A stretch of 64,000 nucleotides of DNA, taken from Cricetomys ansorgei (lineage: Eukaryota > Chordata > Mammalia > Rodentia > Nesomyidae). A program made the position numbers and the translations under genes. Within the stretch, counting starts at the first letter, position 1. Each line of letters begins with the position of its first letter. Shown one piece after another: positions 34,600 to 45,138 of this stretch. The notes below the pieces were generated by a model that saw only the letters and a list, made by a program, of their open reading frames with translations, did no database searches and was not told the origin of the DNA. The stretch is taken from positions 763,501 through 827,500 of the forward strand of contig JAMJFZ010004031.1 in NCBI GenBank assembly GCA_026225945.1, given 5' to 3'.

Positions 34600-35935
34600 T
34601 TTCATAAAACCCCATATTCTCTACTCAATAATAGGACAAATCCAGGATGATCAAGTTAGCAGATCATGAAAATAAATAAAAAGGAGTCATTGGAAAAATA
34701 CTAAAATGTCCAGCAGAGGGACATCTAGACTGACAGAACCCTAGTGGTGGATTTAGTCCTGGAAACAAAAGAAAATATAAGTGGTATTCTGCACCAACTA
34801 CTTCTCCCAGTCTCATCTTGCAAGTTGAATCATGTTTTCATAGATAGATCATCAAAACACAAATTTACCTGAACCTTTCCATTCCATGCAATGTAAGCAG
34901 TGGGGAATCAGTCTCTATTTGTTAACAAATTGCTAAAATCAGATGTGAGGTAAGGTGAATGTATGAAACTGTCTGAGGCCTCAGGAATATAAGATATTTA
35001 GTCTTTGACAGGATTTTCTCCAGATGTCTTTTGTCATGTCATTTGCTGTCATGGGAAATCAGGAAAAAATCCTCCACATCTGGGCAAGGAGAGCAGTGGC
35101 CACTGTTAAAACTACCCAGACCTATGTTTCTTGTCTCTTCCAATAAATAAAAGTTGTACAGGACAGAATGAAAACAAAAATTTGTAGCCTAATAAGTAAA
35201 TGAAGATGGGAAATATGCCAGGAAAAACAAAAATAAGAAAACAGAATAAAAAGCATGACCTTGGGGTAAGTATTAGTATTATATTTTAGTCTCACTCTTA
35301 CCTCTGGCTGAGCTAAAGAAACACTTTACTGAGCCTTGTAACTAAAGCACCTAAGATTCAGGCATTTGCAATACATTAGAGACCTTCTCCCAGCGTGCAT
35401 CCACCATCATACAGAGAAAGCATCGAATAAAATAAACTGGAAAACAAGTGTGGGAGCTGTAGGAGACAAGTTCTCTCTGAAGAATATCACAGGGAAAAGG
35501 CAAAGCTAAAAATCCAGGAAGGAAGAAATATGTGAAGAAACTTGTTTTTCCAAAATTAAGGATAGATAGCAACCCCAATTCCAAAAGCTCTGAAAATAAA
35601 AATGAGGATCACATCACCGAGAAATACTTACCTGCTGTGTTCTACTGGCCAATAAAACAGAAGCAAAGTAAACACTAGAAGGAAATCAAAGACCCCTAAA
35701 AAGAACAAAGAAAAAAGTAAAGATTATCTCTCTAGACTCTGTGAGCAAGATAACAGTAGATTGAAGTTGTTAAAAGGCAGAGGCGGAAGAGTCAACCATT
35801 TTTGAAGAATATTACTAACAAATATCCTTTGAAAGTTAAACAAGTAAATTCTACCTACCAGTGAGCTCTAAAAACTGGTATTGTCAGTTCATAGCTCTGT
35901 AAATCAGTTCTTTGCTCTATAAGAAATGTCAAAAG
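34600..35935. other. unique DNA, no gene seen
   Basis: No recognised exon. The 77-codon minus frame at 35351-35584 has no family match. An AATAAA-bearing patch at 35139-35150 could be an LTR remnant but lacks support. Confidence 0.35.
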
Positions 35936-35939
35936 GTAC

Positions 35940-36240
35940 TACTGGGAGGCATAATCTCACAGCAAGCTCCCTGATCCTCTCTGGCTTTTACATTTTTTTG
36001 TCCCTCTTATACAATATTCCTTGGGCCCTAGATGTGGGAGTTGTTTTGTAGATGTATCCATTGGAACTGGGCTCCACAAATTTGCATTTTGATGGGTTGT
36101 GGCTTTCTATAATGGTCTCCATCTGTTGTAAAAAAGTTTCCTAGATGAGGAATGACTGTATTTCTCTATATGAACAACCACCACTTTACTAAACCAGCAT
36201 AATCCCTTACATTTCTAGATGAGGAGAAAACTTGTAGAGT
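35940..36240 (+). mobile_element. LINE-1 3'-region fragment with inverted terminal piece
   Basis: 35940-36178 is collinear in sense with about 29690-29930 ('ggaggcataatctcacagcaagctcc', 'gttttgtagatgtatccattgg', 'gttgtaaaaaagtttcc'). From about 36183 the next block, 'ctttactaaaccagcataatccctta', is the reverse complement of the part that should follow (compare 29957-29985, gggattatattggtttagtaaa). This marks an internal inversion junction. Confidence 0.7.
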
Positions 36241-36244
36241 AAGA

Positions 36245-37115
36245 ACACTATAATCCCTAATACACAAAACTTTCAAATCTCAGCCAGTATGTTTTAGGCA
36301 GTGTTCATTTTTGTGTAGAGTGAGGGCATGCTCACTGTAAAGTGTGCATGCAATGTGTTCAGAACCAAGGAACGCTTGAAGTATGCATTATGGCAAGCAC
36401 TGTTAAAAAACATTAGATTCATTATGCATTCAGGAAAATAAGATATTCTCTTATCCCTACTCTTTCTTCATGTATAACCGTGAGAAAAAACATTTTTCCA
36501 GTGTCTCTCTTAAGAGAGACTTTAACTGAATCATATCCAATTTCCTTATTGTATGTTTCCATAATAGCACTGAACTTTCTTTTGTGATACTCAGCGTGGT
36601 ATAAATTGCCTAGAGATTATGCTCCGTGCTACATCAAAAAGCATTTGACGTTTTCATAAAAGAGTTCCAGTGCATATCACAATACTGAAAGAGCTTCTAT
36701 TATTAGCTCTCCGTCTTTTTCAACATACCAGGTCTACATAAAGTTCATGCAAATCTTGATTGTTATACTGAGATTTTCTAAAAATAATTTGGAGGAAAAT
36801 ATGTTAAAGAGGAATTTGTATTCTTTAATATTTTTGCCAAACTATTTTTTAAGTTTAATAGGATACACTTCAATAATCAACTTAATAGATAAGTAATAAT
36901 AAGGAAAAATAAGGAAAAATATAACCAAGTATATGTATATGAAAATATCTATTAGTATTTAAGTTTTCATGACAAACAAAATCAGTACACCTCTAGAAAT
37001 TGACATGAAGAGAGTTCATGATAATGTTCACATGTATTTGTAATACTTTATAATAGTTAGAAAAGGAACTAACATTATCTAAACATTATCTAAAAATGTA
37101 ATTGGATCAAGTATA
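36245..37115. other. unique AT-rich DNA
   Basis: No recognised element; stop-rich in all frames. Confidence 0.4.
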
Positions 37116-37118
37116 CCT

Positions 37119-37359
37119 AAAAATACATTTGATGTTTGACCAATACAAAATGCTAATTATTTAATTATTCCACAATATACTTTAATCTACTATAAAAATA
37201 CATTTGATGTTTGACCAATACAAAATGCTAATTATTTAATTATTCCACAATATACGTTATCTTTATAGTTTCTACTATAAAAATACATTTGGTGTTTGAC
37301 CAATACAAAATGCTAATTATTTAATTATTCCACAATATACTTTATCTTTTTAGTTTCTA
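37119..37359. repeat. tandem triplication, 75- and 85-bp units
   Basis: AAATACATTTGATGTTTGAC begins at 37121 and 37196, and with one substitution (ggtg) at 37281. Period one is 75 bp and period two is 85 bp; the difference is a 10-bp segment containing 'ctttatagtt'. Units are nearly identical, so the amplification is recent relative to surrounding repeats. Confidence 0.93.
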
Positions 37360-37619
37360 CATTTTTGCTTTTTATATTTAATTGTTAAGTCATTCTTTAG
37401 CATGATCATCCTGCAATATTTTGATATGACAGTTTATTGTCTTTTATAAATTCAGTATTATAATTTTATAGAGATTATTTTTCATATAATTTTAATATTT
37501 TAATTGACTTAGAATTACGTAATTTCTCTTCTCTCTTTTTTTTCCCTTCAGGACCTCCAAACTACCCTCTCTCAAATTTCTTCCATATTCCTCCCAATTC
37601 TGAAGTTAAGAACTTCTCT

Positions 37620-37935
37620 TTCTTTTCTCTTTTTTCTTTTTAAAATATTTTATTAAAAATTTGAGTTCTATACAATGATCTCGATAAAACCTTCTTCCCA
37701 TCCTTCTATGACCCACCAAGCCCTCAAAAAACAAAAACAAAACCAAAAAAACACAAGAACACCAACAGAAACTCAAAAACAAAAGAAAATTAAGTCCAGC
37801 TAGTATGGCAAGAACATTAGATCACCAACGTCACCACTGATTCTGGAGGCATCTGACTGCTTTACGAGGGACATTCATTCGGTCCTTACTAGCACAAGAC
37901 CAATCACAACCCCAAATTTGGGCCCCACTGCCCAA
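37620..37935 (-). mobile_element. possible antisense rodent retroposon remnant beside minisatellite
   Basis: A T-rich start, a 'taaaatattttattaaaaatttgag' block and 'tctatacaatgatct...ccttcttcccatcc' resemble antisense LINE-1 3' UTR. A CAAAAACAAAACC-type A-rich patch lies at 37725-37800. Family and borders are uncertain. Confidence 0.35.
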
Positions 37936-37945
37936 GCCTGCAGGC

Positions 37946-38468
37946 ACTCAGACATTGCCAAGACACCAGGACACTGAGCAGACACCTAAACACATGCATG
38001 CACCAGGGCATCCCTCAGGCATCCTGCAGGTACCAGGACCTCCTGTAGGCATCCAGACAGCCAGCAGGCACCAGAATATCCCACAGGCACCAGGGCGGCC
38101 CACAGTCACCAGGGCATCCTGAAGATGCCTGGGCATCATGCATGGCACTGGGAAAATCTGCAGATACCCGGACATCGTGCAGGCATTATGACAGAACAGA
38201 GGCACCAGGACTTATTGTGCATCCCACAGGCACCAGGGCTTCCCATGAGCACCAGGACATCCCCAGGCTCCAGGGAATTCCACAGATGCCTAGGCTTAAT
38301 TCAAGCACTGGGTCAATCCACAGACACCCAACTATCTTGCAGGCACCTGAATCTCCTGGAGGTGCACCCAGACATCCTGCAGGCACCAGGACCTCCTGAA
38401 GGTTACAAGACCTCCCACAAGGCACTAAGGGATCCCATAAGCACCAGAACTTTCCGCAGAAACCAGTA
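37946..38468. repeat. GC-rich minisatellite, 19-bp unit, about 27 degenerate copies
   Basis: The sequence falls into successive 19-bp units close to CACCAGGACATCCYGCAGG (for example 38090-38110 and the units that follow), with occasional units of 11, 18, 20 or 28 bp. GC content is far above that of the window. As 19 is not a multiple of 3, long frames (38125-38508 plus, 37948-38205 and 38186-38425 minus) run through it by lacking stop triplets; they are not genes. Confidence 0.9.
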
Positions 38469-38514
38469 CATGCCTCCCACCGCTTCTTTTTCTTTGATTG
38501 TTATTTGAATATTA

Positions 38515-38640
38515 TTACTACACATACACACACATAATACATATATGTTTTACATATAAATATGTGTGTATGTGATGTATTTATGTGTATGCACAAATTG
38601 TATATAATATAATCTGCTGATCCATGTGTGTGTGTTTGAT
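38515..38640. repeat. CA/TG/TATG-rich microsatellite patches
   Basis: Imperfect (CA)n, (TATG)n and (TG)n runs between the minisatellite and the LINE-1 3' region. Confidence 0.7.
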
Positions 38641-39490
38641 TGTGTGTATCCTGCTGAGTCTATTTTGTTGGTGCTGTCCATATGGTTTCACAATGACCAG
38701 TCTGCATTGTGCATTGGACAACCAATAAAAGAGCTCATACCTAGAAGAGGTTAATTCTTCTTCTCCCAGCAATCATTAGTTGCTTGTAGTCCCCACCCCC
38801 AGGATAGGGCTCTGCAAACGTTTAGCCTTCCACATTAACATGTTCTTATTGTCATTTTTCTGATCTTATTTATGCAACCAGTTCTAGGAGAGACTGTTCA
38901 ATGTAACCTTTTGTTTCCTCTCAGGGGTGGAGGATGGGTCCTTATTACTGAAGACAATGAAGACTTAGGACATAAGATTGAATGATTCCAACTGTCAGAC
39001 CTATAACTCTCTCTCTTGTGGTCTAGCTTCAATGATTGCAGAATAAACAATAGAAGTTGCCCAGGAAGAGGAGCCATGGAATAGTCCTATCTGCTGTAAT
39101 ACATATTAACCATAACAATTACAACATATGAATAAAGGTCCAAAAATGTGGCACTTATATCTTGATGGCAACTAACACCTGTCAAATTGGACTTAAGCCC
39201 CATTCAACAGGAGGCAAATCATGACTAGTATTGGAAACCTAGCAATCTTCCAGAGCTACTATCACAATTATTCTAGAACAGCATAATTCTTCTTTACTAC
39301 ATGCTAAATCATAGCCTTATACTCATAGATAAATGTAGCTACCTCAATTCCTTAAAAAAAGATTTTCTTACAGCAACTGGAGACAATCACAGAAAACCAT
39401 AACTAGATACTTCTCTTGTCTGGTGTTGAGGTGTTTTGTTAGTGTATGGCTCCTGGGGTGAGCACTGTCAATCAAAATGGGAAAATTGAA
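38641..39490 (+). mobile_element. rodent LINE-1 3'-region fragment, sense
   Basis: 'cacaatgaccagtctgcattgtgcattggacaacc', 'cccagcaatcattagttgcttgtagt' and 'agggctctgc' match the start of the copy at 29421. The later portion ('aactaacacctgtcaaattggacttaagcccc', 'tcatagataaatgtagctacc', 'acagaaaaccataac') is the wording of rodent LINE-1 3' UTRs. Diverged; junctions approximate. Confidence 0.62.
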
Positions 39491-39496
39491 TTAAAA

Positions 39497-39575
39497 AAAT
39501 ATATACCTATATGTATACACAAAATACATATGCATATATATGTGCATATATACATATATATGGATTATATGCAAT
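39497..39575. repeat. (TA/CATA)n microsatellite
   Basis: Imperfect ATATAC/CATATATGTG alternation directly after an A-run ending the preceding LINE-1 fragment. Confidence 0.8.
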
Positions 39576-39668
39576 ATTAGGAAAATATATAATAATATAA
39601 TTCCTTATGGCATTTAATTCTTTTTGAAATGCTTTATGCTAATTTTTTTACTATATGTTATGTATAAA

Positions 39669-39857
39669 AGGGGGTATTCATGTGAATGCAGATGCATATA
39701 GAGGTCAGAAGTAACAAATCTGCCATGAAGATATGAAGATAGGAACATAGAATTATAGGCAGGTATGAGCCAACCCTACATGGTTTCTAAGAAAGGTACT
39801 TGAGTCCTATGCAAGAGTAACACTTTCTTATAAACACTGTGCCATCTCTCCAGATCC
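39669..39857 (-). mobile_element. B3-type SINE, antisense
   Basis: 'tcatgtgaatgcagatgcatatagaggtcagaag', 'agaattataggcaggtatgagcc', 'ctacatggtttctaag', 'aaacactgtgccatctctccag' gives the B3 reverse-complement order ending in the tRNA-like head. Confidence 0.78.
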
Positions 39858-39859
39858 TT

Positions 39860-41145
39860 CCTTCTTTCTCATGCATTATTATACATTTTTGCTCTGAGAT
39901 CTGGTCAATCTTTACAGGCATAATGAATTTCTTACTTCAGAAGTTCTGTTACAAAACAAATTCTTGTTAAATATTGAGTTCCACGCCAAAAATCATATAA
40001 TGCTACAATTTATTAATATTAAATTATTAAATGACTTGATAAAGGACTAGCAGTAATTGTAAAGAATATCAGAGAGTTCGTGATGCATGATTTCTTAAAG
40101 TAAAATGCTAAGTAGAGTAGCAGCTGATGAAAAAATAATAGAAAACACGTGTACACATTTTATCTGTAAACATAAATAAACTAAATGCATCAGCTTCTTT
40201 AGAAGCAAAATAAAGTAACATCGATAGAGAAGCACTCTTTCATAATGAATGAATTATATGAGACAACGAAACCTCTAAAGCAGCTGTATGTAGTCATCAT
40301 TGAAGTAGAGGGCAGAGATACAATCCTAATAATTGCACGTCTGTATTCCAGATTATCTCATTACATGTTTAAAGACAGAATGTTCAATAGTTATGATTTC
40401 CTTGAAGAAAAGGAGTAGAAAAATACTGTTTTCTAGATAGGGTTATTGAATTATCCACTCATGTATAATGAACTATATGGAAATTAATATTTATAAGAAT
40501 AAAATATTTTATCATTTTAATTTAGTAGAATGCGCTACCTTTCAATGGCAAATGTTTATCCCATTATACTTGTGTTCAAGGCAGGGAATGCCTCCAGATT
40601 CTGCACATACCCTCTTCCCATTTCCCTAATCAACATTGATTACAAAATTCTTGTTAATTGACTCAATTGTGTTATGCTTGTCTTGACTCATCCAAATCAA
40701 GCAGGGCTCATTAAAATTCAAGTTTCCTGTAATAACATCAGATTATACATTAATAGGATCCATTTGTTTAGAGACAAACTAGATCAGATTGCAATATTTT
40801 ATGCATGAAAAACAAATTTGACCAATAAGTATAGCATTTTTTATGCAGAGTTAAAAACCTAGGAAATGACATTTTAAATATTTCACACTAGCAGTCATCT
40901 TAGGAATAAAGTTAGTGAGATACATATATGTATACTCAGTGAACACATATTGATATTATGTGCTTAATAATTTCAGTCATTTAAGTTCAAAGTGTATTTT
41001 TAAAGATTATGAGTCATATTTTGAAATTATATCAACCCATGACTGAAAATAAGAATATTAAGTTCTATTAAAGAGAGTAAATTTACAGAAACATCCCTAT
41101 TTTGGTGGTACTTTGTAAAGACTTCTAAACTTCATTTTTACTTAT
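39860..41145. other. unique AT-rich DNA
   Basis: No gene or repeat recognised. Confidence 0.4.
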
Positions 41146-41149
41146 TTCT

Positions 41150-41440
41150 GCAATTAATTTATCCTTTGATAATTTCACACATGAATACACTTACTGCCTC
41201 ATGTTCTCTTTGCTCCCCCTTCCATCAAGCATGTTTCTTCCCTTAAATTCCTCCTAACTATCGTGTTTTAGTTTTCTTTAACCAGGACTGCCTACATGGG
41301 CATAACTGAAGACCTATCAATTAGAACATGAGCAACTCACCACTAAAGATAGTGATTCTCCCTTCCCTAGCAGCTATCAGTTGCCAATAGCTTCTTTCTC
41401 TAAATAAGCCCTTACCCAATCCATGAATGAAAGTAGAAAG
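41150..41440. mobile_element. rodent dispersed-repeat fragment (LINE-1 3' UTR-like)
   Basis: 'gctcccccttccatcaagc' and 'gtgattctcccttccctagcagctatcagttgccaatagcttc' recur widely in rodent intergenic DNA, as I remember it, in LINE-1 3' UTR contexts. Assignment to family and strand is uncertain. Confidence 0.4.
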
Positions 41441-41945
41441 GACAAGTATTGTATAAAATGCTAGTATATTTTCTGAAGACAGTTTTAGGCATGAATTGGA
41501 ATGGAACCAAAAGAGAGGCTATAGGATCTGCAGGTGACAAAACTGGAATTTCTTGGCTATCCAAGACAATTAGAACACAGATGATTCAATCCTGAGCCAT
41601 AGATGCTGAATATAGAACTGTAGAATTTGGTGTTTTCCCTACTAACTTTTGATCTTGCTTTTGTTCTGTTTCCCCATTAATTCTTTTTGGAATGGGAATG
41701 TTTACTCTGTAACATTGTTTATTTTAAGTTTGCAATTTTGGTGTTCATTTTACAAGACCTCAGAGTTGTGTCTTGAGTCTTACAAGAGACTTTGGAATTT
41801 TAAACAATTTTGGGTACTGTTAAAGACCATGAGGCCTTTGAAAAGAAGATAGAATGCATCTTGCTTTATAACTATGAAACTTTGGAGAAATAGGGTAGAA
41901 TGCTAATATGTAATGCTGGGATTCAAATTGGCAAGGGGTAGAGTT

Positions 41946-42691
41946 ATGATAGTCTTCATTGTCAACTTGAATAATGTATAATAATCATAAAAGTACATCT
42001 CGATGTGAGACTCTCATAGTTTGCTGTCTTATTGCTGTGATAAACACCATAAGCAAAAACAACTTGGAGAAGAAATTGTTTGTTTTAACTTATAAATCCC
42101 AGGTGACTATCCATCACTTAGTCATGTAAGGATAGAAACCCAAAGCAGGAGCCTATAGGCAGGAACTTAAGCAAAAACCGTGGAGGAATGATGATTTCTG
42201 ATTTGTTTTCAAGGCTTACTCAGATTTATTTTTCAAACAACCCAGATCCATAAGCCTAGCAGTGACATTATTCACAGTGGCTTGTGTCCTTTGACATCAA
42301 TCACTAGTCAATAAAATGTCTATAAACTTGCCTATCTAAACTTACTATATGACTCCAGTTTGTGTCAAGTTGATAGAGAAATAGCCAGCAGGAAGTCTAT
42401 GAGGGAATTTCTAGCAATGTTTAACTAAGCAGGGAAGACCCATTCTTCAGGTGGCTGACATAATCCTCATTGGTTTGGGTCTCAAATTGAGTAAAGAAGA
42501 AAAAGCAAGCTAAGTAGAAGCATCTATTTTTCTCTGATTATTGATGTGGATGCAATGTGACCATTGCCTCATATCCTTGCTGCCAAAGCTTTCCTGCCAT
42601 GAGGGACTGTACTCTCAAACTGTGTCAGAAAAACATTTTCTTCTTTGCATTGCTTTGATTAGATATTTTGTCAAGTAACAGGACAAGTGAC
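41946..42691 (+). mobile_element. ERVL/MaLR-type LTR with nested insert
   Basis: Left part 41946-42010 (tgatagtcttcattgtcaactt) and right part about 42395-42691 ('gtctatgagggaatttctagc', 'gatgcaatgtgaccattgcctcatatcc', 'tgccatgagggactgtactctcaaactgtg', 'ttgtcaagtaacaggacaagtga') together follow the layout of the LTR at 59897-60309. They are separated by an unrelated repeat at 42011-42394. An ERVL-class affiliation is inferred from the MLT2-like opening and the LTR-like tail. Confidence 0.55.
42011..42394 (+). mobile_element. rodent medium-reiteration element nested in LTR
   Basis: 'tttgctgtcttattgctgtgataaacacc', 'caacttggagaagaaattg', 'ccatcacttagtcatg', 'caaagcaggagcctataggcaggaactt', 'tgactccagtttgtgtcaagttgat' is a common rodent interspersed repeat whose formal name I am not sure of. 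Its position splits the surrounding LTR. Confidence 0.6.
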
Positions 42692-42929
42692 AATGGGAAA
42701 CATTTATGTAGTTGCCTCCAATATTTTTGATTGGGATTACAGTGGTTTGGCTGTTTCTAGAAAAAAATATGTCTCCATATTTTGGTTTATGGCTCTCTTC
42801 ACTGCCTTGAGCTCTCTCTCTCCCTCTCCCCCTCCCATTCCTCTCTCCCAATTGCCTTTTTTTTCTGTTTCTGTCTATCTTCAAAACCAATGGACTAATA
42901 CTAATCTCCCTTTCGTAATTTAGTCAGTG

Positions 42930-43030
42930 AAGTTTTCTTTCCTTTCCTTTTTATTCTTTTCTTTTCTCTTCTTTTCTTTTTTTTCCTTTTCTCTTCTTCC
43001 TTCCTTCCTTCCTTCCTTCCTTTCTTTTTT
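42930..43030. repeat. polypyrimidine tract, (CTTT)n/(CCTT)n
   Basis: About 100 nearly uninterrupted C/T residues on the + strand, including five CCTT units around 42999-43020, passing directly into the tail of an antisense B1. Confidence 0.92.
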
Positions 43031-43128
43031 TGTTGTAACTCTGGCTGATCTAGAACTCTGTAAAAAAGGCTGGCCTCAAACTGCCTCTGCCTCCCAAGTG
43101 CTGGGATTAAAGGCCTGCACCACCTGAC
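43023..43128 (-). mobile_element. B1 SINE, antisense, internally shortened
   Basis: After a T-run: 'gttgtaactctggctgatctagaactctgt', 'ggctggcctcaaactgcctctgcctcccaagtgctgggattaaaggcctgcacca'. B1 right-to-left order is clear, and the 5' head is incomplete. The pyrimidine tract was probably seeded from its A-tail. Confidence 0.87.
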
Positions 43129-43271
43129 TCACCTTCAGTCGAGTTTTCTAGGCTAAAATTATACTTCTACTTTTCTTCATATCTTATATATATTATATTC
43201 TTCACATCTGAATATTTTCTAAGTGTTTGGACTTGACTATTAGGGCATTTTTAGAAGAGTATTATTTTTAT

Positions 43272-43352
43272 ATTTGTGTGTGTGTGTGTGTGTGTGTGCG
43301 TGTGTGTATGTGTGGCATATGCATTTGCGAGCGTGTGTGTGTGTGTGTATTT
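43272..43352. repeat. (TG)n microsatellite, two blocks
   Basis: TG runs at about 43275-43311 and 43335-43350, separated by 'tggcatatgcatttgcgag'. Adjacent to an antisense B3 element. Confidence 0.92.
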
Positions 43353-43522
43353 TCATGAGATTATGTGTATGTAGAAGGAGCCCAAAGACTAGAAGAAAGC
43401 ACCCAATCCCAGAAATTAGTGGTATAGTCATAGTAAGCTGAAAGATGGGTACTGGAAACCAAACAAGGGTCATTTGCAAGAGTGGTATATATTTATCCAA
43501 TAAGACAACTCTCTGGTCCCTA
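43353..43522 (-). mobile_element. B3-type SINE, antisense
   Basis: 'tatgtgtatgtagaaggagcccaaagac', 'agcacccaatcccagaaattagtgg', 'gggtactggaaaccaaac', 'ttgcaagagtggtatat', 'tccaataagacaactctctggtcc' match B3 reverse complement order. Confidence 0.72.
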
Positions 43523-43524
43523 TA

Positions 43525-45100
43525 TAGACATTTGTACTCCAACCCTTTAAATGCATTAGATAATTCCAATAATAATTCTTGACTATCCCTCCCCCCAGAA
43601 ACTTGATATTATCAAATTCTATCACATATTCATAAATATATTCTATTGTTTACATTTTGAATTTTTATGAGACACTGACTCCTGCTCAAACCCTATGGAG
43701 AATGTCAAATTTACATTTGGTGTGAATTTTGCCAGATCAGGTTCAGGTTGTATAGAACAGTTTCTATTTTTTGAACAATAGGCCCGAAGTCATTCTGCTT
43801 TCAAACCACCTTTAACATTGTACTCTTTTTCATATGGTTACTGACTACATTCTTAAAGCTTCTCGCATGCTAATAAAAATTAGATCCTCACACGCATTAG
43901 CTATAAATTGCCCCATGCTTCCTAAATCATGAAAATGGTTTCCTAAGCTCTCTTTGCCCAGCAGTCTCTCTAGCTATACCACACACTGCTTTTTTATCCT
44001 ATAGAGAGAAGTCACATTCTCCTGAAACTAAACCATGTGTCATGAGATAAACGAAGATAAATGCATATATACATTTTGACTTTGATTGTGTTAGAACAAG
44101 TTGGTAGGACAGAAAAACCAACAAAATACACTGCTGACTCTGAATCCTACCTCTCAGGCTTTTGCCAAAGAGAAGATGGAAAGGTTCCCATTTCTGACCT
44201 GCTGCCCTCTCTCCCTCCCTACCATCACTAGGTCTCATCTTAAATCTATACCATGATAAAATATTAGCGTTATCCCAATTAATATTTTGTGAACCAACTC
44301 AGCCTGAAAATATTAAGAATGTGTTATCCACATAAATGTACGTGACTTTTCCTTTTATGTATTTGCAACTTATAATAAGTTCAGAGAAGTGAAAGAAAAA
44401 AATAAGTTAATTTTTACTGTCTCCATGAGCATTTAGATTTTCCTTCTTTAAAATATTAATGTGGAACCCAAATTTTTTTCTGCTGCATGCTTCCATTTTG
44501 TTTCTGTTTTGTTCCAATCCCAGGCTGCAGTTATAAAATGAGCACAGACAAAGGGATATAAAAAGAGACTGCATTTGAAGGTACTTTGACTTGGGGCATG
44601 CCCTTCCATCTATCTGTTTTTGTTCCCATCAGTCACAATCCTCCAATGTCTCTACCACACATTCTGTCAGGGTTTACAGTCACATGCTGTGGAAGGAAAG
44701 TGGATGGACTGATTTCATCTTTCCAAAACATAATTTTCCATGAAAAATGCTAACATATTGCAAAAATAATTTGGAACATTTATATCCATTTTACATGGAT
44801 TTCCCCACTTACATATTTCTTATATGTTTCTTTACTTTTCAATTACTAAATTATCACTTTTATAATCAGATATATGGCAATGATAAGCTTTAGTATTTTA
44901 TGCCAGACAAATCTAAAAATATAATAATGAAAGATGGAACTAAGTAGACTTTAGCACTTTTATGAGATTTTGAGTACATTAAACAAAGGCAGAAAGCTTA
45001 TGTTCCTCATATAGTATACATACTTTATATTAATACATGCTCAATGACATTCATTCAATAGAAACAAGTATCAATTACTTTTATTCTAATGGAAAACAAG
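43525..45100. other. unique AT-rich DNA
   Basis: No recognised gene or repeat. Frames 43999-44238 and others are unremarkable. Confidence 0.4.
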
Positions 45101-45109
45101 GTATTATAT

Positions 45110-45138
45110 TATAAGGTTTATATGTTATAAACCTTATA
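45110..45138. repeat. AT-rich hairpin, perfect 12-bp arms
   Basis: TATAAGGTTTAT (45110-45121) pairs with ATAAACCTTATA (45127-45138) across a 5-nt loop. It is followed by an almost pure A/T stretch to 45240. Confidence 0.85.

Noticed and set aside
37119..37359. CRISPR-like array
   Set aside because: Units are long, contiguous and without unique spacers, and the genome is eukaryotic; this is a plain tandem repeat.
38125..38508. 127-codon frame (and two overlapping frames) in the minisatellite as a protein with repeats
   Set aside because: The 19-bp period simply lacks stop triplets in several frames on both strands, and peptide repeats do not show conserved residues.
43240..43569. 109-codon minus frame
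   Set aside because: Built from the (CA)n microsatellite (His-Thr runs) and a B3 SINE.
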